24,994 nucleotides of DNA from Candidatus Njordarchaeum guaymasense (GCA_030587605.1 JAUQYT010000219.1:1-24994), one strand, 5' to 3'; shown: positions 6,527 through 15,182, counted from the stretch's first letter. Notes: generated by a model not told the origin, from the sequence alone. Translations and numbers: made by a program.

Positions 6527-6913
6527 GTGGAGTCTGTATACGGGGATGGGATCTTGGTTGGAAATGATTCTGAGGGGCATCATTCGGCAAAGTGCAGCAA
6601 CTGCAACGTTGAGATGCAATCCTTTGGCACATTTCCATTCAGGATAGGTGGAGGACCTGGATGGGGCTCACTCGCATTCGGGGCGGTGGCTCAAATGGGG
6701 GAAAGTACGCTACCCTTTGACATCTACGTATGCCCCAAATGCGGAAAAGTCGAGCTACAAGCAGATGAAGCAGCCAGACAGCTTCTTTTGAAGGAAAAGA
6801 GAAGGGGCGAGACGCCTGAATCATTCCTGGAAATCTGTATCAGATGTGGGAAGCGTATTCCTATTGCATCGGAAGAATGCCACTTCTGCGGATCAAAACA
6901 ACCGGAACGCTAA
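6527..6913 (+). CDS. Double zinc-ribbon protein
   Basis: This 128-residue protein has four CxxC pairs: Cys23/26, Cys69/72, Cys104/107 and Cys118/121. The first two pairs would form one split ribbon around an FRIGGGPGWG segment, and CPKCGKVEL resembles nucleic-acid-binding ribbon proteins. The last two pairs, CIRCGKRIP and CHFCGSKQ, form a compact C-terminal rubredoxin-like ribbon. A charged helix (about 80-96) joins them. The role is probably structural or in nucleic-acid or protein binding; no enzyme domain is present. The GTG at 6527 is the farthest start and lies only about 10 bases after an ATTATAAC element, so the in-frame TTG at 6554 is also possible; all cysteines lie downstream of it. 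Confidence 0.75.
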   Translation: MESVYGDGILVGNDSEGHHSAKCSNCNVEMQSFGTFPFRIGGGPGWGSLAFGAVAQMGESTLPFDIYVCPKCGKVELQADEAARQLLLKEKRRGETPESFLEICIRCGKRIPIASEECHFCGSKQPER

Positions 6914-6987
6914 CAAACTAGTTGAAGAGAAGAGACGTCCAGCAAGACGAATATGAGATGAAGAGTACTCGACGCTGATGCGTTTCT

Positions 6988-7989
6988 CTATCGTTTCTCG
7001 AGTTGCACCATCTTCCTAACCAGGATTCCCAAGATGTCTTTTACTTCCTTTATTTCACGTTTGGTTGAGTCTACCTCAAGCTTCAATCTTAGTAGCTCGT
7101 CGGCGACCCCTGATTGAATGTCTCCTTTTTTCTTTCCGCTTCTTGATATCATGATGCTTTCTCTGATTATTGTGATGACGTCATCGTGAGCAGTTGGGTT
7201 CATTGCTGAGAAACCGTAGGTTGGGACACCGAGCATGCGTTCTATCAGGGCTGGGTTTCCCGCTGTGTTCTCGTCTTGCTTGTTCGCTATGGCGAATACC
7301 GCTGCTCCTTTTGCCGCGTTTTGTATTCTGCTTACCAACGATTTTGATTTTGCTGCGTTTTCCATCGTTGAGTCGCTTACTACGAAGACTACCCCGGCGC
7401 CTCTGATGAGTTGCTCCCACCCTTTCCCTTCGAGACCCTCGCCGGGGATGTCCCATATAAGCGTCTCAAACTTGTCTAGGGTTACCTTCTTTATTATCGG
7501 TACCGAGGACGCCTCGTATTTAGTTGGCAGATCCTCTTTGGCTAGGACTCGGGCGATTGTTGTTTTCCCCACTTTGGGTTCACCGATAAGCACTATTTTG
7601 ACTCTTGCCTCCTCGTGAATTATTTTTTCGAGTTCGGGGTCGAACCTCTTGAACCTACCAATGTCACCGCCTTTGAATGTCCTTATCTCTTCTGCGAATA
7701 GCCAGAGGAATTGGCTGGCGATCTTCCTGATGTCTTCCCTCACAAATTGATCGTCGTCTTCACGGTCGACGTAGAAGACTATCAGTGTGTCTTCGAATGC
7801 TCCGTAGACGAACTTGAGGCTCTTCATCACTATTGAGTCCATTTCGCCGCTTCCTACCTCTGATGAAAATTGGGATACGGCTACGAGGAAGCCTGAGATT
7901 AGCACCTCGTCAAGTTTCTCCTCACCGAAAGCCTTGTGGAAGAGTATGGTTCCATCGCTTCTGCGCAGGACGTAAACTCCGCGGATCAT
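6988..7989 (-). CDS. Longin-like domain fused to a Ras/Arf-type small GTPase
   Basis: The N-terminal 100 residues (MIRGVYVLRRSDGTILFHKAF onward) have the pattern of a longin/roadblock-type domain. From about residue 130 there is a complete small G domain: P-loop GEPKVGKTT, WDIPG as G3, NKQD as G4 and SAM as G5. The last 35-40 residues form a charged coiled coil. In eukaryotes and Asgard archaea such modules serve membrane and vesicle regulation, and related GTPases occur more widely in archaea. The role here is inferred to be a membrane- or polarity-linked switch. I chose Met at 7989 because the longin strand begins there and GGGGGA lies upstream; the ATG at 8013 would add eight residues. Box A ATTATAAC lies at 8095 to 8088. 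Confidence 0.85.
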   Translation of the reverse strand: MIRGVYVLRRSDGTILFHKAFGEEKLDEVLISGFLVAVSQFSSEVGSGEMDSIVMKSLKFVYGAFEDTLIVFYVDREDDDQFVREDIRKIASQFLWLFAEEIRTFKGGDIGRFKRFDPELEKIIHEEARVKIVLIGEPKVGKTTIARVLAKEDLPTKYEASSVPIIKKVTLDKFETLIWDIPGEGLEGKGWEQLIRGAGVVFVVSDSTMENAAKSKSLVSRIQNAAKGAAVFAIANKQDENTAGNPALIERMLGVPTYGFSAMNPTAHDDVITIIRESIMISRSGKKKGDIQSGVADELLRLKLEVDSTKREIKEVKDILGILVRKMVQLEKR

Positions 7990-8132
7990 CGAAGAGATTC
8001 CCCCTGTGACCATTTTTCTTGTAGAGTCCTAGCTTGATGTTGAGCTCATGGTGAGGTTTAACTCCAAGCTATTCTAGGAGCGAAGGGTTATAATAGTCCT
8101 TTGATTAAGGTCTCGGAGTATAGGATTCAACT

Positions 8133-9650
8133 TCAAGCTGTTCCCTTGTCTGGAATCTTGCTGACACCGAACTTCTTTAGTTCCGTCAGCATAGCTTTGG
8201 TGAGTACTCGTTCAATGGTATCGGGGACGGCCTTCTTGGATTTCGCTTTTTCTAGGATTGATTGGGCTTGCTCCTTGGCTCGTTTTAAGATGTCCTTGCT
8301 TCCATTTTCAATCCACTGATTTCTGTTTGCTCTGTCGATGACTTCACTGGGGAAATAATGTTCCTTCCTGAACCACTTCAGTGTGTGTGGAACGGATATG
8401 AAGCTCCCTTTTCTGCCTCTGTTCTTGAGTTCCTCTATTGCCATGGTTTCGTTGTTTACTTCGAAGCCTTTTGCTATGCGCAGGGTAATACCGCATATCT
8501 CATTGTCTATCACAAGTTTCTCAATTGACTGGCAGTTTTCGAACTCGAGCATTCCTGGACCTGATATGATGTTTATCCCGGCCAGCGCACCCATCACAGC
8601 GCCGATTCCGCTTTCAAGCCCTGCTTGTGCGTCCACGACTTTTGAATCTGACATCCCTAGGTATGAGTGGGTCGGTAAACCTAGCCACTTTCCAATTTGG
8701 GCGTACGCTATGTCGATTAACATTGTTTCAGGGGCGCCCATTGGGGTTGTCCCGTAATGCATGTCGAAGGCACTTGGCGAGCCACCGTAAACCACTGGAG
8801 CGCCACGTTGAACCGATTGCGCGAGTACAATTCCGCTCAGAGTCTCAGCTGTGTGCTGAACTAAGGAACCTGCAATAGTCACTGGTCCCGTTGCACCCAT
8901 GAGTGGCATTGAGATGAGTTCGACAGGTACTCGGTACTGTGCACAGTCAATCAAGCTCTCAGCGGTTATCTCGCTGAACAGTAGGGGCGGTGAAGGGCAA
9001 CAATCGAATATGGCGGTTGGTCGCTCTGCAAGTCTATTATCTCCCCCAACGACAAGTGAGAGCATGTTCTTCATCGCAATTGTTCCGTCGAGCGTGAAGG
9101 TTCCTGTAATTATGGGTTTCGCGGAGTACTTCAGGACAAGGTACAACCTATACCGATCTGCGACTTCCTGTGGCACGTCGCCACAGACAAGGGCGGTGCT
9201 TTGAGCGTGTATGTTGGGTAGTTCCTCTGCGACCTTGATGAATTCAACGAAGTCCTTTGAAACAGGTCTTCTAGAGCTTGTTGATTTGGTATCCAAGAGG
9301 TTGAGGGCAGCTGAACCTGGGTTGAAGTATACATTGTCTCCCCCAACGTGAAGCTCAGTTTTCCCATCACGCGAATACAGATTGAAAGACTTCGGGCAAC
9401 TCTGCAGGCTTTTCCATACAATGTCTTTGGAGAATTTGACTACTCCACTTGTTTTGTCAACTTGTGCTCCGGCCTGTGCGAGCGTCTTGATGGCCCTTTC
9501 GCTCTTGAATATAATCCCTGTCGTAGATAGTATGTTGAGTGAAGCTTCATAGACTTCTTCAATATCGTTTTTTGAGAGGACTTGCAGTGAAGGCTTAGAA
9601 CCAGTCAAATCGCAACCCCCTTTGATCCACCTTTTCCCATTTTCTGTCAC
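8133..9650 (-). CDS. MttB-superfamily methyltransferase lacking pyrrolysine
   Basis: This 505-residue protein belongs to the trimethylamine methyltransferase superfamily (COG5598). The family N-terminus (VYEASLNILSTTGI), an ITGTFTLDG segment, the glycine-rich VYGGSPSAFDM block and the segment SDSKVVDAQAGLESGIGA are all present. The frame is open without an internal TAG, so this is a non-pyrrolysine member. Some members (MtgB, MtpB, MtcB types) demethylate glycine betaine, proline betaine or carnitine and pass the methyl group to a corrinoid protein. No corrinoid protein, MtrH-like gene or RamA-like activator is in this window, so the substrate and acceptor are unknown. The start is GTG at 9650 with a weak GGT upstream. 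The promoter region is shared with the divergent Trm5-like gene. Confidence 0.9.
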   Translation of the reverse strand: MTENGKRWIKGGCDLTGSKPSLQVLSKNDIEEVYEASLNILSTTGIIFKSERAIKTLAQAGAQVDKTSGVVKFSKDIVWKSLQSCPKSFNLYSRDGKTELHVGGDNVYFNPGSAALNLLDTKSTSSRRPVSKDFVEFIKVAEELPNIHAQSTALVCGDVPQEVADRYRLYLVLKYSAKPIITGTFTLDGTIAMKNMLSLVVGGDNRLAERPTAIFDCCPSPPLLFSEITAESLIDCAQYRVPVELISMPLMGATGPVTIAGSLVQHTAETLSGIVLAQSVQRGAPVVYGGSPSAFDMHYGTTPMGAPETMLIDIAYAQIGKWLGLPTHSYLGMSDSKVVDAQAGLESGIGAVMGALAGINIISGPGMLEFENCQSIEKLVIDNEICGITLRIAKGFEVNNETMAIEELKNRGRKGSFISVPHTLKWFRKEHYFPSEVIDRANRNQWIENGSKDILKRAKEQAQSILEKAKSKKAVPDTIERVLTKAMLTELKKFGVSKIPDKGTA

Positions 9651-9760
9651 GAATACCGTTATGTGAGTTGATGAACGTTACTTCTATATTCTTCGGTTTC
9701 ATTGGTGACTGTGATAGTTTTATCATAATAAGTATTACTAACGGACTGAGGCGCTTATCG
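9651..9760. promoter_or_regulatory. Divergent promoter region, MttB-like and Trm5-like genes
   Basis: On the plus strand an AT-rich TTTTATCATAATA element (about 9718-9730) could be box A for the Trm5-like gene, with a start near 9750 and GAGG shortly before the TTG at 9761. On the minus strand AATATA near 9693-9688 could serve the MttB-like gene. The two elements lie about 30 bases apart. Confidence 0.4.
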
Positions 9761-10654
9761 TTGGTTGGGATTCGGCAGGCGTTATCCAAGTTGATCCCGC
9801 CAGAGAAGGCCCGCATGATGTATCATTCATATGACCTCATTGGTGATGTTGCCGTTGTCAAGCTTCCCCACGAGCTGGATGACTATGAGAGGGAGGTCGG
9901 AGAAGCGATCCATGAGGTTCACCCTCGCGTGGCGAGAGTATTTAGGGTAGTCGGTGAAACCGAGGAAGTTGAACGCAATCGGGAACTGAAACTAATCTGG
10001 ATCGATGCGCAGCCTGGTGGAACTGGAGGCGCTGTCGCTGAGAATCTTGGACGAACAGTCTACAGTGAGCATGGCTGCAAATTCGTTGTGGACGTAAGCA
10101 ACGTGTTTTTCACGCCAAGATTGTCCTATGAAAGGATGAGAATAGCGAAGCAAGTGAAGCCAGGGGAAACTGTGTCGGTGATGTTTGGTGGTGTAGGCAC
10201 TTACGCTATAATCATGGCGAAAGTCTGCCCCGAGGTTGAGAAGATCTATACGATCGATGTGAACCCCATTGCGCACAAGCTTGCCAATGATAACATTGCC
10301 ATCAATCACTGCACGAGAAAAGTTGTAACGATACTAGGCGACGCTGGCGTGGTCTGCAAGGAAAACTTGAAGGGGCTATGCAACCGTGTCATCATGCCTC
10401 TACCTGAGTATGCGGGTTCGTTCTTAGACAGCGCTGCTGCAGCATTGAAAGAAGATGCCGAATGCGTGATAAACTTCTACGCTGAAGTCTCGGGAAGACT
10501 GATCGATAAGCAAATTGACAAGATAATTGATGAGGCTTGGAAGAAAATGCGGGGATGTGGAGTTTCGCTGTGCGAAGCAGTTGGATGGCGAATCGTCCGC
10601 GAAGTGGGCGCAAGAAGATATCACATAGCTATCGACTTCAGAGTACTCAGATGA
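9761..10654 (+). CDS. trm5: Trm5/TYW2-like tRNA guanine-37 methyltransferase
   Basis: Class I SAM methyltransferase of the Trm5 family. SYDLIGDVAVVKLP marks the N-terminal Trm5 domain. FFTPRLSYERMRIA is the variant of the FSPRL-ER motif that precedes the catalytic fold. VMFGGVGTYAI (140-150 from this start) is the SAM loop, and IDVNPIAHKLANDNI binds the ribose. IMPLPEYAG stands where many Trm5 proteins have NLP, so the catalytic asparagine position reads proline. The product would methylate G37 in tRNA (m1G37) or act in wyosine-type modification; Trm5 versus Taw2/Taw22 paralogues cannot be settled by eye. The TTG at 9761 fits where the family begins, with GAGG upstream. In-frame starts at 9668 (TTG) and 9671 (ATG) would add about 31 hydrophobic, family-atypical residues. 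Confidence 0.82.
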   Translation: MVGIRQALSKLIPPEKARMMYHSYDLIGDVAVVKLPHELDDYEREVGEAIHEVHPRVARVFRVVGETEEVERNRELKLIWIDAQPGGTGGAVAENLGRTVYSEHGCKFVVDVSNVFFTPRLSYERMRIAKQVKPGETVSVMFGGVGTYAIIMAKVCPEVEKIYTIDVNPIAHKLANDNIAINHCTRKVVTILGDAGVVCKENLKGLCNRVIMPLPEYAGSFLDSAAAALKEDAECVINFYAEVSGRLIDKQIDKIIDEAWKKMRGCGVSLCEAVGWRIVREVGARRYHIAIDFRVLR

Positions 10655-10810
10655 ATAGGTGGAAGTCGAAAGCTTCTAACCATAACACTCGGGGCAAGGA
10701 TTGTTCTTGGAAAGCCTTGCGCTATATGTCTTTGTGTCTTCATCAATTCTGCGCAAGATCCTCCTAGCTCCCACTAACAAGGGTTTAGCTGGGCGACATC
10801 ACGACTAGCT

Positions 10811-11704
10811 TCACAGTCTCTTGAAGTAGAGTATCCCGGTTGACTCGTCTTCTTCGCCTTTGAAACCAATCTCCTTCAGTGAATGAATGATTTCCTTGTC
10901 GGAGTAAGTCCACAACTTGACAGTTTCAAGCCCCTTATCGGCTGCATGATTAACCAAGAAACTGGACAATGCCCGAATACCGGCGCTGCTGTCGCTGTCC
11001 AAATAGCATGACTGAACGCTTTTCTCAACTCCAACCTCTGTTCCGCTCTCGTCAAAAAGCATAACCCCATGTATCTTTCCAGCGTGTTCATAAACCAGAG
11101 TTTTCCCTTGAGACGAGAATTGCCTAAAGTCTTCTTCGTCCAAGCTGTACCAGACGAAGCGCACCGTGTAGAGACCGCCTGATTTCTTGAAGATGGGAGA
11201 ACTTCTAGCGAACAGCCAAGCTCGAGGAGTTGATCCTACATCTGCGACCTTCACGCCACGAAAGAGTGAGGCATCCTTGACATGCTCTGCTTTTCTCTCG
11301 AGTTCAATGAACTCGCACATCTTTTTGAATCCCTGGTTTGTTGCCACGTTTTGGGCAACTGAATTGACTTTGTCTATGATGAGCCTGGCGACACTGGCAC
11401 GCATCTCCTCTTTGGCTATTCTTAGGCACTCTTTTATCATGGCTTTCCCTATACCCTTGCCTCTGTAGTTCTTGTCCACTCTGCCTCCCTGTAGCCAAAC
11501 CTCACCTTTCTTGGTTAATTTAACAAAACTCAATCCTATGACTGCTCCATTGACTTCGGCGACGAGTAGCTTGCCGAACCTGTCGGCTATCCACTTGTCG
11601 AAGACTCGCTCAATGTAGTCCCCCCAAGAGAAGGTGCCTTGGGTAAACTCGATTACCGGTTTACGGTCACTGATCCTAGCTTCTCTGATTACTGGCTCTT
11701 CCAT
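10811..11704 (-). CDS. Tandem-domain GNAT acetyltransferase
   Basis: This protein of about 297 residues has two GNAT-like halves. The N-terminal half is complete, with the acetyl-CoA loop YRGKGIGKAMIKECLRIA and a downstream VATNQGFKK segment. The C-terminal half keeps the fold pattern (HGVMLFDESG, then a helix and ETVKLWTYSDKEIIHSLKEIGF) but has lost the glycine loop, so it is probably non-catalytic and may shape substrate binding. The start at 11704 is favoured because GGAGAG lies nine bases upstream and the family pattern begins at once. A longer frame from 11806 would add 34 low-complexity residues. The substrate is unknown, and it appears to be a single-gene unit. Confidence 0.82.
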   Translation of the reverse strand: MEEPVIREARISDRKPVIEFTQGTFSWGDYIERVFDKWIADRFGKLLVAEVNGAVIGLSFVKLTKKGEVWLQGGRVDKNYRGKGIGKAMIKECLRIAKEEMRASVARLIIDKVNSVAQNVATNQGFKKMCEFIELERKAEHVKDASLFRGVKVADVGSTPRAWLFARSSPIFKKSGGLYTVRFVWYSLDEEDFRQFSSQGKTLVYEHAGKIHGVMLFDESGTEVGVEKSVQSCYLDSDSSAGIRALSSFLVNHAADKGLETVKLWTYSDKEIIHSLKEIGFKGEEDESTGILYFKRL

Positions 11705-11950
11705 ATTTGGACTCTCTCCTGCAGAGGGGGCGACATTTGATCTTGATCCAACAATAAGTAGAATAAAAACCTTAGGCTGGCCGCTAGCGGCGGACACCTG
11801 AGCCATGCAAAGAGACGAGTCGCGCCAAACGAGATCTCCAAAATCAGCTCTCTTTCTTCACTGACTTCCCCATTAATGCATGCTGGAAGCCAGCGACATC
11901 GTTTTCCCCTGTGCTCGTTCCCGCTGGGAGTCGCCTTGTGAGTCAATGCC

Positions 11951-12085
11951 TCAAGCTGCTCTGAGCAACTCGAGCGCGATCACCACTAGCCCAGCGATCA
12001 GCAAGCCAACAGTATAGCTGTCATAGGCGGATATTAGGTTCGACAAACTCTTTCTTAACCGATTCTTGATTTCTATAGCTGTCAT
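11951..12085 (-). CDS. Small single-span membrane protein
   Basis: This short frame of 44 residues (or 64 if started at GTG 12145) has a basic amphipathic stretch (IKNRLRKSLSNLISAYDSY) followed by one hydrophobic C-terminal segment (TVGLLIAGLVVIALELL). That is the layout of a tail-anchored mini-protein. A box A-like TTAAATA overlaps the GTG at 12145, which argues for the ATG at 12085. GGAGG lies about 20 bases further upstream than ideal. No homologue is recognised, and the gene is tentative. Confidence 0.4.
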   Translation of the reverse strand: MTAIEIKNRLRKSLSNLISAYDSYTVGLLIAGLVVIALELLRAA

Positions 12086-12287
12086 ATTGGTGGCATCACT
12101 ACTATCCAGGTGGCTGCCTCCAATTATTATATGATCGTAAAACACTATTTAAGGATAAGGTGTAGCACCATAGAACAGTAGTGCAGGTTTTGAAAACTCT
12201 CTAACAGATTGGATTAGGAAGTCCAATGGGTTGTTTGCCTACTCAAATTCCTTCATTAGACCCCTCTCTGTCCATCACTTCTTTTTT

Positions 12288-13049
12288 CTAAGCAAGGTTC
12301 TTCCTATGTTGCTTCTTGGCAACAACCATTACTTCTATTTCATCAAGGTTGATCTTTCTTCGTCCCCAGTTTCCCGCGGTTCCACCCCAAATATGTTCCA
12401 CTTCAAAGTCTGCTTGTCCGAAGAGCATGAAGAGTTCCGTCGGGACATACCCGCGCTCTCTGACCAACACGCTCTTCTTGCCTCTAGGTGTAACACATTC
12501 CATCGTGAAGACCTCGACCATCATTACTGGGTCGAACTTTCCTTTTTCAACGTCTTCCTGTGAAAACCTTCGAATCTTTTCAAATGCGTTGAGTGTTGTC
12601 AAGATGAGTTTAGATCCTGGCTTGAGAGCAGCGTTGATGTTGCTGAGAATAGCGAGATCGTGTCCAATAGGATGATCACTTGAGGCGAGTAGCCCGAAGG
12701 CTCCTTCGCACAAGCAGATTGCTCCATCGAATGTCTTTCTTGATTTAAACTTCGTTGCGTCGGCTTGTATCCATTCAACCCTGACACCAGCCTCGGTAGC
12801 TGCTTTTTCCGCTTCGGCCAGCATGCCTGAGGATATGTCGACGCCCGTAACCCTGTACCCGCGTTTCGCAAGCTCCACAGAGTGGCGTCCAGTTCCACAT
12901 CCCATATCCAAGATACTGCATCCTGGTTGAAGCTTTAGCTCTTCAATAACAAAGTCTACTTCCTTGACAGTGTTCTGGGTGAAGACTTCCTTCATGTATA
13001 CTGGAGCATGACCGTCGAAGAAGGTCTCCCACTCATTTCTTCCCGTCAT
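12288..13049 (-). CDS. Class I SAM-dependent methyltransferase
   Basis: This protein of about 253 residues has a clear Rossmann methyltransferase core. Motif I is ILDMGCGTGRHSVELAKRGY (near 46-65), followed by VTGVDIS with the acidic ribose-binding residue, WIQADATKF, and FDGAICLCEGAFGLL. The central core matches methyltransferase domain 11/25. The C-terminal part is less conserved and may set substrate choice, which is unknown. The ATG at 13049 is favoured over GTG 13064 because GGAG lies six bases before it. It follows a cupin gene by 48 bases, and the pair plus the preceding GNAT may share a transcript. Confidence 0.87.
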   Translation of the reverse strand: MTGRNEWETFFDGHAPVYMKEVFTQNTVKEVDFVIEELKLQPGCSILDMGCGTGRHSVELAKRGYRVTGVDISSGMLAEAEKAATEAGVRVEWIQADATKFKSRKTFDGAICLCEGAFGLLASSDHPIGHDLAILSNINAALKPGSKLILTTLNAFEKIRRFSQEDVEKGKFDPVMMVEVFTMECVTPRGKKSVLVRERGYVPTELFMLFGQADFEVEHIWGGTAGNWGRRKINLDEIEVMVVAKKQHRKNLA

Positions 13050-13097
13050 CTTCAACTCCCACACTACACGATTTCTCTAATTTTCTTTCCTGATCTT

Positions 13098-13445
13098 TCA
13101 GGATCTTATCATTGTCAGCAGCATCTTGAATCTCTTGAGAGCTTTTAGGGCGTGCGGTTTGTTGGCAGGCATTATAACCATCTCGCCTTCCTTCAAGTGG
13201 ACAGGTTTACCTGAGATGGCTACTTCTGCTTCGCCATCGATGATCTGAACGATAGCGTCGAATGGTGCAGTGTGTTCGCTCAGTCCCTGCCCCTCGTCGA
13301 ACGCGAACAAAGTTACCGTTCCAGTCTTTCTGCCTATTATCTCCCGGCTCACAACTGAACCGTCTTGGTAATCCACCATATCAGCCAATTTCGTAGGTTG
13401 CCCTACAAGTTTTGCTGCCCCTTTGCCTTTTCTGCTATTTTCCAT
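13098..13445 (-). CDS. Small cupin-domain protein
   Basis: This protein of about 115 residues folds as a single cupin barrel. The first cupin motif includes GQGLSEHTAPFDAIVQIIDGEAE, and the second is LKEGEMVIMPANKPHAL. The metal-ligand set is reduced: His in SEHTAPFD and His in NKPHAL are present, and the usual HxH of motif 1 is HTA. Small cupins bind a metal and often a small ligand. The role is unknown. The ATG at 13445 has GAGG ten bases upstream, inside the end of the preceding acetyltransferase gene, with only four bases between stop and start. That strongly suggests translational coupling. Confidence 0.85.
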   Translation of the reverse strand: MENSRKGKGAAKLVGQPTKLADMVDYQDGSVVSREIIGRKTGTVTLFAFDEGQGLSEHTAPFDAIVQIIDGEAEVAISGKPVHLKEGEMVIMPANKPHALKALKRFKMLLTMIRS

Positions 13446-13449
13446 GTTT

Positions 13450-14007
13450 TCAAACCTCAATTAGATCCCGGGACTTCCATTCGTGGGCCAGGATGGCATA
13501 AAGGTAGGAATTACGCCATTTATCTTTCTGCAACTTGTGCTCTCTAAGAAGACCCTCTCGACGCATACCTATTTTCTGTAAGACCCGTGTTGAGGGAACA
13601 TTCTCCGTATCACACGTAGCGTAGATCCTGTGCAACCCCAGCTGGTTGAAACCGTAGGCGAGAAGTGCTCGAGTGGCTTCGGTTGCGTATCCTCTTCTCC
13701 AGAATTGCCTTCTAATAAGATATCCTATCCATCCTTCGCGATTGTCTGGATCTGACACTCTAATGCTACATCCGCCTATGAGCGTGTCCTCTTCTTTCAA
13801 GATTACTGCCAAGTCGAAATTTCTTCGGGGTTGCTCTCGTTGGTATGTCAAGGCTTTCGTTATGAAATTCTTGGTGTCTTCCCTGCTGTTTGGTCCCCAG
13901 GTCAGATAGCGCACTACTTCCGGATCAGACGCATACTTGTGTACTGATACCCAATCATCTTGGTCAAACTCACGCAGCTTAAGGCGCTCAGTTGCAATAG
14001 TGACCAT
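13450..14007 (-). CDS. RimJ/RimL-type GNAT acetyltransferase
   Basis: This protein of about 185 residues starts with the RimJ/RimL pattern ERLKLREFDQDDW. It carries DPEVVRYLTW, the acetyl-CoA loop FWRRGYATEATRALLAYGF and the family signature VPSTRVLQKIGMRREGLLR. Such enzymes acetylate protein N-termini (ribosomal S5 or L12) or small amines; the target is not evident here. The start at 14007 is chosen because GGTGG lies seven bases upstream and the family pattern begins within a few residues. The frame is open to 14049, but those extra 14 residues look non-native. Its stop lies four bases before the cupin start. Confidence 0.88.
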   Translation of the reverse strand: MVTIATERLKLREFDQDDWVSVHKYASDPEVVRYLTWGPNSREDTKNFITKALTYQREQPRRNFDLAVILKEEDTLIGGCSIRVSDPDNREGWIGYLIRRQFWRRGYATEATRALLAYGFNQLGLHRIYATCDTENVPSTRVLQKIGMRREGLLREHKLQKDKWRNSYLYAILAHEWKSRDLIEV

Positions 14008-14137
14008 CCGGATCCACCTCTGCCTAAACAGGGCGTAAGGGTAGAGCACCGTAACGGAGCTCGATAGAGTCTAAAGGCTGAATTGCAGTTGAATCTTTTG
14101 TTGATGAGATTGGCCAGTTGGTTTGATTCTCTTTCAC

Positions 14138-15025
14138 CTAGACGAATTCTCCTTTAGCCACCATTACAACCTTTCCGCCAACTGACACGTCTATTCTCCC
14201 TTTGTCGTCTCTTGCTCTGAGGAGGAGTAATGATGGTCTCCCAATCTCGTAGCCCTGCTCAACGCGCAAGTCGATTTTGTCATTCCCAAAATAGCGGTGC
14301 TTCACTAGATAACCGGCTAGACATCCATTTCCGCTTCCGGTCGCTGGATCCTCCGGTATGCCATAGTAGTCGACGAACACTCTGACGCTAAGATCATTCT
14401 TGGCAGTATGCGTTTCGGGGCAGAAGACGAGTATCGCTTTTGCCTGTGTATCTCTGATCAATGTGAAGTACTTGTCTCGATTTATCCGCGCCTTTTTCAA
14501 GGCATTGATCGTTTTCAGTGGGACTATGATGAATGGTAGTCCTGTGGAGACCTCTTGTATGGGAAAGCGGTCATCTATCTCTTTCTTGTCTAGGGTCAAC
14601 ACTTCTGCAACCGTACTTGTGTCAAACGTGTGAGTGAAAGTTGGCGGTATCTGCTTCATCCACAGAACGTCTACGCGCTTCCCGGTATAGGTTACTGTTA
14701 CGGGGATCTGCCCGACCTTGAGGTTTAGAACAATGGTTTCTATGGGCGCTCCTATGATTTCGTGCTGTATCACGTATGCGGTTCCGAGCGTGGGATGACC
14801 GGCAAATGGCACCTCTTCAGCTGGAGTGAAAATTCGAACTTTGTATCCACCTTCTTGCTTTTCATCCGATTGAATGAAGGTCGTTTCAGAGTAGTTTATT
14901 TCTCTTGCAATCCGCTGCATCTCGCTGTCGGAGATGAACTTTGCGTTCCGGAAAACTGCGAGCTGGTTGCCCGCATATTTTTCCTCGGCAAACACATCTA
15001 CTATGTAGAAAGTGAACTTTCTCAT
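14138..15025 (-). CDS. PhzF-family isomerase-like protein
   Basis: This 295-residue protein belongs to the PhzF family. NYSETTFI carries the conserved catalytic glutamate (Glu47 from this start), AGHPTLGTA is the glycine-rich N-terminal motif, and DPATGSGNGCLAGYL is the C-terminal-domain motif of the two-lobed fold, which resembles diaminopimelate epimerase. PhzF itself isomerises DHHA in phenazine synthesis, but most members act on unknown substrates, and no phenazine genes are present. The ATG at 15025 follows GGTGG by six bases; the ATG at 15037 would add four residues. It appears to be transcribed alone, divergent from the RadA/polymerase operon. Confidence 0.9.
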   Translation of the reverse strand: MRKFTFYIVDVFAEEKYAGNQLAVFRNAKFISDSEMQRIAREINYSETTFIQSDEKQEGGYKVRIFTPAEEVPFAGHPTLGTAYVIQHEIIGAPIETIVLNLKVGQIPVTVTYTGKRVDVLWMKQIPPTFTHTFDTSTVAEVLTLDKKEIDDRFPIQEVSTGLPFIIVPLKTINALKKARINRDKYFTLIRDTQAKAILVFCPETHTAKNDLSVRVFVDYYGIPEDPATGSGNGCLAGYLVKHRYFGNDKIDLRVEQGYEIGRPSLLLLRARDDKGRIDVSVGGKVVMVAKGEFV

Positions 15026-15075
15026 ACTCGCCACCATCTATTCAGACATTCCGGTCACCTTGTTAATGAGAGTAT

Positions 15076-15089
15076 TCAATTGGAATTGA
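15076..15089. promoter_or_regulatory. Short dyad between PhzF and the RadA-like operon
   Basis: TCAATT (15076-15081) and AATTGA (15084-15089) form a six-base inverted repeat with a two-base spacer, about 50 bases upstream of the PhzF start. It could be an operator but is short and AT-rich enough to arise by chance. Confidence 0.25.
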
Positions 15090-15182
15090 TTTTTTTGTCT
15101 AACTTTTTCATGTTCATTGTTCACTTTTCTCTAAGGGTGTCTAGGTCCTCAACTACTTGTTTACTACACTCTGTGTGCGGAG

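Noticed and set aside
11689..11946. 85-codon minus-strand frame upstream of the double GNAT gene
   Set aside because: Composition is unlike a protein, it overlaps the GNAT start in another frame, and no ribosome-binding site is seen.
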